A stretch of 7,904 bases of DNA from Alphaproteobacteria bacterium (GCA_020050695.1 JAGVKI010000012.1:1-7904); one strand, 5' to 3'; positions 1 to 7,187 are shown, counted from the first letter of the stretch. Translations and numbers: made by a program. The notes: generated by a model from the sequence alone, not told the origin.

Positions 1-512
1 ATAACTGGGATAAAATCTCCATTGTGCGCCCGGCCAACGTATATGGCCCGTATGACAATTTCGACCCTGAAAACGCCATGGTGGTGCCTTCCCTTATCCG
101 CCGCGCGGTAGACGGTGAACGTCCGCTCACCGTATGGGGCGATGGCTCGCCAATCCGTGACTTCATCCACGCACGCGACGTAGCGCGCGGCATGATGATG
201 GCCGTGGAAAAGGGTATCAATGAACCGATCAACCTGGGCAGCGGCACCGGCGTTACCATTAAGCAGGTAGCAGAAATGGTAGCCAAACACGTACCAGGCG
301 GCCCGATTGATATTGCATGGGACAAAGACAAGCCAGCGGGCGATGCAAAACGCCTGATGGATATGACCCGCGCTGCTGGGTATGGCTTCAAATGCGAAGT
401 CAGCATTGAAGAAGGCATCAAGGAAACCATCGACTGGTTCGTAGCGAACCGCGGCGATGCGGATAACCGCTATATCGCCTTCAACGACCCGGCAATGAAA
501 AAAACGGCGTAA
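1..512 (+). CDS. Nucleotide-sugar epimerase/reductase, GDP-L-fucose synthase-like, C-terminal part
   Basis: The reading frame is open to the left edge (first full codon at base 3), so the N-terminal NAD(P)-binding half and the catalytic YxxxK lie outside the window; 169 residues remain. The visible part is the substrate-binding half of an extended SDR. It has the RPANVYGPYDNF segment that follows the catalytic region, the VWGDGSPIRDFIHARDVA block (sugar-nucleotide contact and DVA motif), NLGSGTGVTI, and a C-terminal EEGIKETIDWF. The DNFDPEN, VWGDGSP and PAGDAKRLMD features recall GDP-L-fucose synthase, which epimerises and reduces GDP-4-keto-6-deoxymannose with NADPH; another NDP-sugar 4-epimerase or reductase remains possible. 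The GTG at base 24 is an internal valine, not a start. Nine bases separate its stop from the next gene, so the two are probably co-transcribed. Confidence 0.88.
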   Translation, partial: NWDKISIVRPANVYGPYDNFDPENAMVVPSLIRRAVDGERPLTVWGDGSPIRDFIHARDVARGMMMAVEKGINEPINLGSGTGVTIKQVAEMVAKHVPGGPIDIAWDKDKPAGDAKRLMDMTRAAGYGFKCEVSIEEGIKETIDWFVANRGDADNRYIAFNDPAMKKTA

Positions 513-514
513 GG
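511..514 (+). promoter_or_regulatory. Ribosome binding site for the sulfotransferase-like gene
   Basis: AAGG overlaps the stop codon of the upstream epimerase gene and lies seven bases before the ATG at 522. It supports that start and suggests translational coupling. It is a short, moderate-strength match to the Shine-Dalgarno consensus. Confidence 0.55.
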
Positions 515-521
515 TAATAAA

Positions 522-2210
522 ATGTCGAAATTTGCTTTATTAAAGAGAAAATTTAACACACTGCTTTCCTTGTACAAAGAAGCCGGTCTTCTAAGGACAG
601 CACAGTTAATAGTATTTCACTTAAAATATAAAAGACGACGCCAGCAGATTATAAAAAAAGTTGGTGATTCCTTTTCCAAGGGTGTTGCCTTAAGAAAAGA
701 GGGGTGTTTTATCCTATGGGGCTGTAATGATTTTTCGGCACAGCTACATAAAATGATGTCTGAATGGGGACTAAGTGTATCTGCATTTATTGACCCTGAT
801 TATAATGCAGATTCCTTTTGTAAGGTTCCCGTAATTCCTTACAACAAAATAGAAGACAGGACATTACCGATTATAGTTGCGACCCCGCACAAAATGTCGA
901 ATCTCATTCCTGTCATCAGCCAGGAAACCATTGAGGCTTTTCCTAATACCGTTTACCAGATCAAGAAAACATTAAACGTCGAGAATGAAATTCTTCATGC
1001 CTGTGCACTGATTGATTTTATCAGCATTGATTGCACAGGAAAAATTCTTACCTTTGGTCGCCAGGGCTCTGGCAACACTATTTATTCTCATATTATACAA
1101 TATCTATACCAAACTTACCGTGATGCCTTTGTCCCGAATAATATATCCCTATATATTTTTGAACAGCTGGCTTTTGAATATACGCAAATTGCTACGAAGG
1201 CGCTGCATTTCATAGAAAGTAAGGTAGAGGCAACAGGTCTGGCGGTAGGGCCCTGGCAGTTTAAAACCGGATCAAACAACATGCTTGGCCCCAATAACAT
1301 CGTGCTACATATTGTTAATAATCCCAGCCGCCACTATCTTTGCCATAGCTCATATGGCTATCACAAAATGCCACCCATAGACATGTTACAAATGCTGCAT
1401 GAACAAAACTATAAAATGTATTTAGTGATTCGTAACCCTCTGGATATACTGGTTTCACATTATAATAAGCAATCCTCCTACACGGGGCATTCCGTTGAAG
1501 ATCTGGTGAAAAACATGGAGGGGTTAATTATTGCCACTACCTTCACCATTGATTGCTTAAATTCATGGCTTGATCGTAGTAAATATCTTGATCTGTTATA
1601 TTATGAAGATCTAATAGATGCTCCCGTAACCCAAATTCAAAAAATCAGCCAAGCATTAGGAGTCGGGCTTTCTAAGCAAAAAGCTAGAAAAATGTGGGAA
1701 AAATTGGGTTTTAGGCAACTACCTGGAGCGACCAAAGGTCATTTCCAGACAGGTGGGAAAGGTAAATGGAAAACCGCGTTCTCTGATGAGCAATTAGCCT
1801 GCTTTAAATATTTTGAATTTGATAAAATAGTCAGAAGATGTGGATATGAGAAAGATGCTGATGAACTCTGTAACGCATGGCAAGACATTGACCATCAATC
1901 CTATACTCATCAGTATGCGAATATAATACAGGCAATGAATGCGTATCGCCGAACAAATGCATATATTAACTATCTAGAAGGACAGTCGTGTGATAGCACT
2001 GACAGTGTGTTGTTTCCGTGTAATAGTAGTAAAGCCTTCGCATGTGACACCACAATCGAACCACTAAGAGCTAGTAAAGTTAAGAACACAGAAATCGTGT
2101 TATCATCTTATGATAAAGAACTTTTCTTAAAGGCTCATGATGTTGTTGAACAAGAGCCAATACGAACCGTATTAACGTCCGGCACCCATAGCTATTTTCA
2201 ACCACAGTAA
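522..2210 (+). CDS. Sulfotransferase-like protein with N-terminal Rossmann-like domain
   Basis: The 562-residue protein has three parts. Residues 1-60 are basic and helical-looking. Residues about 61-150 (GCFILWGCNDFS, then an FIDPD turn) resemble the small nucleotide-binding domain often fused to glycan-modifying enzymes. Residues about 172-443 are sulfotransferase-like: a 5'-phosphosulfate loop TFGRQGSGNT (177-186), a 3'-phosphate site RNPLDILVSHYN (304-315) with Arg304 and Ser312 eight apart as in PAPS-dependent enzymes, a YYEDL block (360-364), and GGKGKWKTAF (411-420) equivalent to the conserved KGxxGxW region. The last 120 residues match nothing I recognise. The family moves sulfate from PAPS to a hydroxyl or amine, so a glycan acceptor is plausible here. 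The usual phosphosulfate-loop lysine is absent and Arg180 may replace it. The gene is much AT-richer than its neighbours, suggesting transfer. No signal peptide is seen, so it is probably cytoplasmic. Confidence 0.78.
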   Translation: MSKFALLKRKFNTLLSLYKEAGLLRTAQLIVFHLKYKRRRQQIIKKVGDSFSKGVALRKEGCFILWGCNDFSAQLHKMMSEWGLSVSAFIDPDYNADSFCKVPVIPYNKIEDRTLPIIVATPHKMSNLIPVISQETIEAFPNTVYQIKKTLNVENEILHACALIDFISIDCTGKILTFGRQGSGNTIYSHIIQYLYQTYRDAFVPNNISLYIFEQLAFEYTQIATKALHFIESKVEATGLAVGPWQFKTGSNNMLGPNNIVLHIVNNPSRHYLCHSSYGYHKMPPIDMLQMLHEQNYKMYLVIRNPLDILVSHYNKQSSYTGHSVEDLVKNMEGLIIATTFTIDCLNSWLDRSKYLDLLYYEDLIDAPVTQIQKISQALGVGLSKQKARKMWEKLGFRQLPGATKGHFQTGGKGKWKTAFSDEQLACFKYFEFDKIVRRCGYEKDADELCNAWQDIDHQSYTHQYANIIQAMNAYRRTNAYINYLEGQSCDSTDSVLFPCNSSKAFACDTTIEPLRASKVKNTEIVLSSYDKELFLKAHDVVEQEPIRTVLTSGTHSYFQPQ

Positions 2211-2219
2211 TTACGCCTG

Positions 2220-2225
2220 AAGAAG
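2220..2225 (+). promoter_or_regulatory. Ribosome binding site that decides the SDR start
   Basis: AAGAAG is one base before the ATG at 2227 but seven bases before the in-frame ATG at 2233. Only the second spacing suits initiation, so the shorter protein is preferred. Confidence 0.6.
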
Positions 2226-2232
2226 CATGATT

Positions 2233-2979
2233 ATGAATAAAAACAATAAAATTGCTCTCATTACGGGTGCATCACGCGGTATCGGTGCGGCCACCGCCAT
2301 TAAACTGGCAGCAGAAGGCTATGCCGTCTGCGTCAACTATATGGGCAGCAAGGATAAGGCCGAAGACGTTGTAAAGGCCATTTCCAAGGCGGGTGGCGAG
2401 GCTATTGCAGTGCAAGCCGATATGGGTGTTGAAGCGGATATTATCCGCCTGTTTGCCACCATAGAAAAAGAACTGGGGCCGATAACCGCTCTGGTCAATA
2501 ACGCAGCACTTAACCGTACGCATGGTTCAGGCGCTGTAGAAGAAATGCCCTGGGAACTGATTGAGTCAGTCTACCGCGTAAATGTGTTTGGCGTATTCAT
2601 TGCCTGCCGTGAGGCGGTAAAGCACATGAAGAAAGCAGGCGGCGGCGCTATCGTGAATGTATCGTCCGAAGCAGCCAAATTCGGCGGCAATAAAATGACC
2701 CATTACGCCTCTTCCAAAGCAGCCATCAATACCTTTACGGTGGGTTTTGCGCGGGAAGCAGCAGCGCATAATATACGCGTCAATGCGGTAAGCCCTGCGG
2801 TGATTGATACCGATGCACATACCACGGCAACAGCAGAGCGCCTTGCAGGCCTCAAAGCCTCCATTCCCATGGGCCGTATGGGTACGGCAGAAGAAATAGC
2901 GGAAACGATCGCCTGGCTGCTTTCTGACAAGGCATCGTATGTGTCAGGTACGGTGGTAAGCGTTACCGGCGCGCGCTAG
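2233..2979 (+). CDS. Short-chain dehydrogenase/reductase (classical SDR, FabG-like)
   Basis: A complete 248-residue classical SDR, the usual family length. Numbering from the ATG at 2233, it has the cofactor glycine motif TGASRGIG (11-18), NNA (89-91), the structural Asn117 in the RVNVFG segment, catalytic Ser144 or Ser145 in VNVSSEAA, and Tyr158 with Lys162 in YASSK. The order Asn-Ser-Tyr-Lys is intact, so it should be active. The second strand reads VNYMGSKDKAE and lacks the Asp typical of NAD-specific members, so NADP(H) is likely. The usual PG after the sixth strand is SPAVIDTD. The substrate cannot be read from the sequence; in this setting it may reduce a keto group on a sugar or precursor. 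It starts 22 bases after the sulfotransferase stop and ends inside the converging gene's stop. Its GC content matches the epimerase rather than the sulfotransferase. Confidence 0.9.
   Translation: MNKNNKIALITGASRGIGAATAIKLAAEGYAVCVNYMGSKDKAEDVVKAISKAGGEAIAVQADMGVEADIIRLFATIEKELGPITALVNNAALNRTHGSGAVEEMPWELIESVYRVNVFGVFIACREAVKHMKKAGGGAIVNVSSEAAKFGGNKMTHYASSKAAINTFTVGFAREAAAHNIRVNAVSPAVIDTDAHTTATAERLAGLKASIPMGRMGTAEEIAETIAWLLSDKASYVSGTVVSVTGAR
2976..2979. other. CTAG palindrome serving as stop codon on both strands
   Basis: The plus-strand SDR gene ends with TAG at 2977-2979 and the minus-strand oxygenase gene ends with TAG at 2978-2976, so the tails overlap by four bases. No room exists for an intergenic terminator, so any terminator would have to lie inside coding sequence; I saw no obvious hairpin plus T-run. 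Confidence 0.9.
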
Positions 2980-3902
2980 GGCTGGTAGCGCAGTATATCG
3001 GGACTGTAATACTCGCCTATGGCAAAAGGCATGCGCCTGCGGCCTGTGCCTACGAAAGGCATCTCGAGGGCTTCATATTCACGCAGCGGCATAATACGAA
3101 GATCCATGCTGATACGCGTGGCATCGGTCTTATTATTCTGCAGCACATGCAGGCAACGTGAATCAAATAAAAGCACTTCCCCCGGCTCAGCTTCCACAGG
3201 CATGGTTTTATCATGCAGTTCGGCCAGTAACGCGTCATCATTTTGAATAGCCGTCTGGTAATCATAAAAACTAAACCCATAGCGCGCAAGGATTTGGAGG
3301 CTATCGGGCAATGTAGCAATACGCATGCTGTTACTTCCAAACGCACGTGTCAAAGGATACCAGACATTGATTTCCTGCGGCGGGTGGCCAAGCATAATAT
3401 CGGTATGGTAATTCAGCCGCCAATTAAAACCCTTGGCATGAGGAAAGTAAAAACGCATGGTTGGCTGCTTCTGAAAAATGCAGTCTTCCTTCAATACCTG
3501 CTGTGTCAGGTAGTTAGCGGCAAAGCGCTTATATACATCAAAGAAAGCAGCGTCCGTCTCATAAAAATGGCGGGAAATAGCGTTGATGCTCGAACTATCG
3601 AGTGAGGTCTGCTCTTCATTCAGATACCGGTGAAGTTCTGCAAGCTTCACATCATGACGTGCTACATTTTCGCTATCCAGAATGCCCTTGCTATAGAGCA
3701 TATCTTTCACACATTCACCGAATGGGAATTGCTTCTCATCATAGGTGAGTTTCACATATCCCTTATCGCCAAAAAGCGATTGGAAATGCGAACGGCGCTG
3801 CATGTCGCGCTGCATAATGTCATATGCAGGGGCAGCGCTGTAATCGGCAATAGAAGAATAATCCGCCGAGTTATATTTGGTTTCCTGAGCGGTATTTGGC
3901 AT
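2976..3902 (-). CDS. Fe(II)/2-oxoglutarate oxygenase-like protein, StrG type
   Basis: A 308-residue protein, last gene of the minus-strand operon. The C-terminal half carries a double-stranded beta-helix iron site: HTD (His166, Asp168), distal His252 in SRCLHV, and Arg263 in ATRIS, which would bind 2-oxoglutarate. Around these are MRFYFP, GHPPQEINVWYPLTRAFG and GEVLLFDSR, which from memory match the family of StrG, a streptomycin-cluster protein, better than typical PhyH proteins. The family members I know of are linked to sugar or natural-product modification, and the exact reaction is unclear. The N-terminal 130 residues are polar and helix-rich with no recognised domain. The ATG at 3902 lies five bases after the upstream methyltransferase stop, with only a weak ribosome site; the next in-frame ATG (residue 30) has none. 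Hydroxylation or another oxidation of a glycan intermediate is inferred. Confidence 0.72.
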   Translation of the reverse strand: MPNTAQETKYNSADYSSIADYSAAPAYDIMQRDMQRRSHFQSLFGDKGYVKLTYDEKQFPFGECVKDMLYSKGILDSENVARHDVKLAELHRYLNEEQTSLDSSSINAISRHFYETDAAFFDVYKRFAANYLTQQVLKEDCIFQKQPTMRFYFPHAKGFNWRLNYHTDIMLGHPPQEINVWYPLTRAFGSNSMRIATLPDSLQILARYGFSFYDYQTAIQNDDALLAELHDKTMPVEAEPGEVLLFDSRCLHVLQNNKTDATRISMDLRIMPLREYEALEMPFVGTGRRRMPFAIGEYYSPDILRYQP

Positions 3903-3907
3903 GGTCT

Positions 3908-4999
3908 TTACGCCTTTTTAAATACAAACTGGTTGGACTGTCCAGCAGGCATAAAGGCGCCCTGCTGCATACGAACGATATAATAAAAATGGTTGATATA
4001 CGGCACATGGTAATGCACCGGCTGGCGGGCATCTACGTGCCACTCTGCTGGCATAAAGCGTGTGTAGAGTTCCCTCACCGCTTCTACGGATTTATCTCCT
4101 TGGATAAACGGTGTTTTAGGTGCGCTTGCCTGCTGTGGCCTACGCGACAACAACATACCCAGGTTATTAATGCCGGTTTCCATATCGGGAACCAGGAATT
4201 TTTCTACCGCATACAGGCCGCAATCTTCGACAAGTTTATGCAAGCCTTCTTCGACAAAGTTATGTTTATGCGCCATAAAAAACGCATCGCGCCAATCTAC
4301 CACCGTCCATAAAATCGGCACTTCAAGATATAAAAGCCCACCATCTTCTTTTAACCATGAAGCCAGCTTCTCAAGCGATGCACGTGGATGGTCAACATGC
4401 TCAAGGCAATGCGAGAATAAAATAACATCCAGGGAACCCTTAGGTAATTCCAGTTCGTCAATAGTGCCATGATGCACGGCAATTCCATGCTTCTGGCGAA
4501 TGTAATTCGCCCGGTCATCTTCAATCTCAAGCGCCTGAACTGACCAGCCTTTTTCCTTGAAAAAATTGACACCCGAACCATAAGCCGCACCGACGTCGAG
4601 CAAGCTGCCTTCACGCTTGAAGCGCGACAGCAGCGTGTAATACATGCGATAGCGGTGCAGACGGTCCTGCTCCAGCGTCGGGTTAAACACCTCTAGTTCG
4701 GAAGTGGCAATCTGCTTCCAGCGATCACGAAACCAGTCGCAGCCCGGCATGATATTGCGAAATACATGGTAGCAATCACCACAGGTGCTGGTGGCGAAAA
4801 ACACAAGCCCTTCAAGTGCGACATCATTGAGCAAATGCAGAGACGTTGAGCCGCATACCGGGCAGTTTTCCTGAATAAGCAGGTCTGGGGCTGAGATGCT
4901 GTAGAAGAACTCCTGTCCCATTTTCTGGTCCAACTGCGCAAGCGTACTGTCCATGCAGGTGGACACTTTCTGTTCTTGCTTCTGTAAGACCGTTTTCAT
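3908..4999 (-). CDS. Class I SAM-dependent methyltransferase with CxxC...CxxC N-terminus
   Basis: The 363-residue protein begins with a probable zinc-binding module, Cys46-x2-Cys49 and Cys73-x2-Cys76. A Rossmann methyltransferase core follows: motif I LLDVGAAYGSG (133-143), an acidic strand end at ALEIE (156-160) for the SAM ribose, DVILFSHCLEHVDHP (191-205) containing the typical CLEHV post-motif, and GGLLYLEVP (220-228). About 100 further residues (260-363) follow. A metal-binding head on such a core is seen in sugar C- and O-methyltransferases of deoxysugar pathways, but the cysteine spacing and length are not the canonical TylC3-type arrangement, so acceptor and atom are open. It starts one base after the glycosyltransferase stop and ends five bases before the StrG-like gene. 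A purine-rich GAAAG about ten bases upstream is the only ribosome-site candidate. Confidence 0.82.
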   Translation of the reverse strand: MKTVLQKQEQKVSTCMDSTLAQLDQKMGQEFFYSISAPDLLIQENCPVCGSTSLHLLNDVALEGLVFFATSTCGDCYHVFRNIMPGCDWFRDRWKQIATSELEVFNPTLEQDRLHRYRMYYTLLSRFKREGSLLDVGAAYGSGVNFFKEKGWSVQALEIEDDRANYIRQKHGIAVHHGTIDELELPKGSLDVILFSHCLEHVDHPRASLEKLASWLKEDGGLLYLEVPILWTVVDWRDAFFMAHKHNFVEEGLHKLVEDCGLYAVEKFLVPDMETGINNLGMLLSRRPQQASAPKTPFIQGDKSVEAVRELYTRFMPAEWHVDARQPVHYHVPYINHFYYIVRMQQGAFMPAGQSNQFVFKKA

Positions 5000-5000
5000 G

Positions 5001-6365
5001 TCAGGAGGCTTTCTTTTCTAATGCGTCATTCAACTCTGGTATAACCGGTTCTATGACAAATGGCTTATCGCTGAAGGCTACTTCCACCCAATGAGTCAGT
5101 TCATCGGCGCTGCAGGTAACAAATTGTGCTTTTTTGATATTTTTAAGCATGAATGCGGTAGGCACTAGCTTTTGACCCTCAATAGCAAACAGGGCACCCT
5201 TGTTAACCCCGACCAATTTTTTCTTATACATGATGTCTTCAAAGTCCGTACGCTGGCGTGGATTCTGATTAATGGGTATGACATTTTTTACAATGGTGAA
5301 TACAGGTGTAATCTTCGTTACCACCGCATTACATACCGCCTTATTAATACGCAGCACGTGCCAAATTACCATGCGCCTGACTTTCAGGACATAACGCAGC
5401 CTAAACAATAAATCACTGTATTTTTCTAACAAATTAAACTGCAATACAGCAATTGCCGTAAACCAGAATGGCAATTTATAACTTACCCTTAAACGAGGCT
5501 CGTCCACATGATCAAGAAGCACCAGTCGTTTAGATCTCGGCTTATGAACGATCTTATAATCCTTTAGTCCATTTTCGTGGGCGTAAATTTCCAACAGCAT
5601 CCGGCGTGCATGCATGCAGTAACGTGTCTGTGCAGCCTGACCGACCACACGCTTCCACTCAGCATACGTCAATAGATTGCGCGCTTTCTTTTCGTCTGCC
5701 TTTAAGTCCTTGGCAAAATCGTCAATACCGCCAAGCAAACGCTTATTGATCACCAGATCACGGAACCGCGGATTGCGCGAATAAAACGCATAAAAAGAAC
5801 CCGTGCCCCTACCCATATGATACGCGATGGATTCATGAATCGCATCGGCGCCCCAGCAATCGCCAAATCCCTCGGTAAGTTCAAGCCAGCGGCGCGTAAA
5901 TACCGGGAAACAATCCGGCATGGTAATGGCTTGATTGATGTTATAATAATTCACATCGCGTGCGATAGACAGGCGCAGACGGAAAATATTATCCGGGTAA
6001 TAGCCTTTATACTGGGCAATTTCATCATCCCAGTTTTTGACTGGAAAACGGCCTTCGTCGGTAAGCGCAAGAACAAAGTAGCTGCCCGGTGAAACAGCGC
6101 GCCACAAAAGCTGAATATTGATCCACATAGTAAACACACCAAACAGGCGCGGTGTGGATATCCAGCGTATATTAAGCCCCGTTTCTTCCCGCTTGCGCGT
6201 CAGGTATTCCTGATATTCCGGCAACTGGTCATCATCGCATTTAACGATAAGTTCAATCCGGCTCGTATCTCGCGTATTCTCTTTCAGGCTGTCAATAAGG
6301 CCTTCAAGCTGCTTAATGCGGCGAGAGGGAATCAGCAGAGATAAAAGCAGTTCTTTCTGGGACAT
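5001..6365 (-). CDS. Glycosyltransferase, GT-A fold (GT2-like), with long C-terminal extension
   Basis: The 454-residue protein opens with LLLSLLIPSRRIKQLEGLIDSL, the first strand and helix of a GT-A nucleotide-sugar fold. IELIVKCDDDQ (37-47) follows, with acidic residues for the nucleotide. The segment FVLALTDEGRF (97-107) followed by WDDE (112-115) sits where GT2 enzymes have their metal-binding DxD, here reading TDE. GADAIHES (172-179) may hold the catalytic acid. The family transfers a sugar from an NDP or lipid-phosphate donor, usually at the inner membrane. Residues 298-365 are hydrophobic and basic (FWFTAIAVLQFNLL, then many Arg/Lys), suggesting peripheral membrane attachment rather than a clear transmembrane helix. 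The last 90 residues are unrecognised. It begins nine bases after the TylF-type gene with no strong ribosome site, consistent with coupled translation. Donor and acceptor are unknown. Confidence 0.72.
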   Translation of the reverse strand: MSQKELLLSLLIPSRRIKQLEGLIDSLKENTRDTSRIELIVKCDDDQLPEYQEYLTRKREETGLNIRWISTPRLFGVFTMWINIQLLWRAVSPGSYFVLALTDEGRFPVKNWDDEIAQYKGYYPDNIFRLRLSIARDVNYYNINQAITMPDCFPVFTRRWLELTEGFGDCWGADAIHESIAYHMGRGTGSFYAFYSRNPRFRDLVINKRLLGGIDDFAKDLKADEKKARNLLTYAEWKRVVGQAAQTRYCMHARRMLLEIYAHENGLKDYKIVHKPRSKRLVLLDHVDEPRLRVSYKLPFWFTAIAVLQFNLLEKYSDLLFRLRYVLKVRRMVIWHVLRINKAVCNAVVTKITPVFTIVKNVIPINQNPRQRTDFEDIMYKKKLVGVNKGALFAIEGQKLVPTAFMLKNIKKAQFVTCSADELTHWVEVAFSDKPFVIEPVIPELNDALEKKAS

Positions 6366-6374
6366 GGCGATTAG

Positions 6375-7187
6375 TTACTCTTTCACCACGAATGCACCTG
6401 GGTTACTTGCCCAGTCGAAACGCTGCAATTTAATTTTTTTGCCAGCAAAAAATTCGTCTACGGCCTTGCTTTCGCCTTCCCATGGCGGAATGCCATATTC
6501 ATCGAACGCAACGATGCCACCCGGCACTACCAGCGGCCAGAGATGCTCAAGAGCCACCAGTGTCGGACGGTAAAGATCCGCATCGAAATGCATGAGCGCA
6601 ATGCGCATGCCTGGGTTTTCCTTCACATATTCCGGTACAGTCTTTTCAATGTCGCCCTTTACCAGATGAATGCGAGGCTTGTAAGGAATAAACCGGTCAG
6701 CATCAAAAATCTTAATGGCATCACGCAACTGGTCTTCGAATTCATTGCTGTTAAATCCGCCAACTTTCTTGCCAACTTTCGCATCTTCCTTGCCGTCTTT
6801 TTTATCCATCGTGCCGAAGCCTTTGAAATTATCAAAGCCTACTACTTTACGATGACGGTCACCCATATTGCGGATTTCCATGAAGTTAGCCCAGGACATC
6901 AGCGATGCGCCGCGGTAAACACCCAGTTCTACAATATCGCCTGGCAGGTCATATACGCGCTGGTACAATTCATAATGCGCCAGAAAACGCTTCATGAATA
7001 CGCGGCGGGTATAAATCTGGAAATTGCGCCAGATTTCACGGTTTGTGATACCAAACTTTTCAAAATGCTCTTCGAGCATTTGTTCAATATTGTCATCGGC
7101 CGTAAAGTTTTTGCGACCGTCGAAGGCGCTTTCCTTGGTTTTACGAACGGTTGAGGCTTCCTTGGTTTTACGTGCAGTCTTAGCCAT
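6375..7187 (-). CDS. TylF/macrocin-type O-methyltransferase
   Basis: A 270-residue enzyme of the TylF/MycF/NovP family, SAM- and metal-dependent O-methyltransferases that act on sugar hydroxyls, as in macrocin to tylosin. Visible hallmarks are GDIVELGVYRGAS (83-95, SAM motif I), GFDNFKGFG (117-125), HLVKGDIEKTVPEY (174-187), and the diagnostic HFDADLYRPTLVALEHLWP (200-218) followed by GGIVAFDEYG (223-232) and PWEGESKAVDEFF. Asp residues in FDADLY and FDEY fit the metal and catalytic site. The open frame reaches 7280, but the ATG at 7187 is preferred because it has a good ribosome site and overlaps the upstream stop by eight bases. The first 25 residues are a lysine/arginine-rich tail containing a short tandem repeat and are not part of the fold. 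The target is probably a sugar made or transferred by this operon. Confidence 0.92.
   Translation of the reverse strand: MAKTARKTKEASTVRKTKESAFDGRKNFTADDNIEQMLEEHFEKFGITNREIWRNFQIYTRRVFMKRFLAHYELYQRVYDLPGDIVELGVYRGASLMSWANFMEIRNMGDRHRKVVGFDNFKGFGTMDKKDGKEDAKVGKKVGGFNSNEFEDQLRDAIKIFDADRFIPYKPRIHLVKGDIEKTVPEYVKENPGMRIALMHFDADLYRPTLVALEHLWPLVVPGGIVAFDEYGIPPWEGESKAVDEFFAGKKIKLQRFDWASNPGAFVVKE
7131..7172. repeat. Two copies of a 15-base direct repeat, 27-base period
   Basis: TTCCTTGGTTTTACG occurs at 7131-7145 and 7158-7172 on the plus strand. On the minus strand this encodes RKTKE twice, nine residues apart, within the basic N-terminal tail of the TylF-type methyltransferase. It looks like a small in-frame duplication by slippage. 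Confidence 0.8.

Noticed and set aside
24..26. GTG as the start of the epimerase-like gene
   Set aside because: The upstream codons are in frame and read as ordinary epimerase sequence (NWDKISIV), so the gene simply begins outside the window.
2227..2229. ATG at 2227 as the SDR start
   Set aside because: The AAGAAG ribosome site is only one base away, whereas its spacing to the ATG at 2233 is normal.
3896..4312. Plus-strand open frames opposite the CxxC methyltransferase and the StrG-like gene
   Set aside because: They overlap motif-supported minus-strand genes, have unusual His/Cys/Arg-rich compositions and no family resemblance.
5003..5008. A perfect AGGAGG on the plus strand
   Set aside because: It is on the strand opposite the local genes. 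The only ATG nearby opens no meaningful frame, so it is chance.
6543..7154. A 203-residue plus-strand open frame opposite the TylF-type gene
   Set aside because: It lies wholly antisense to a gene with clear TylF motifs, has no recognisable domain, and is a composition shadow.
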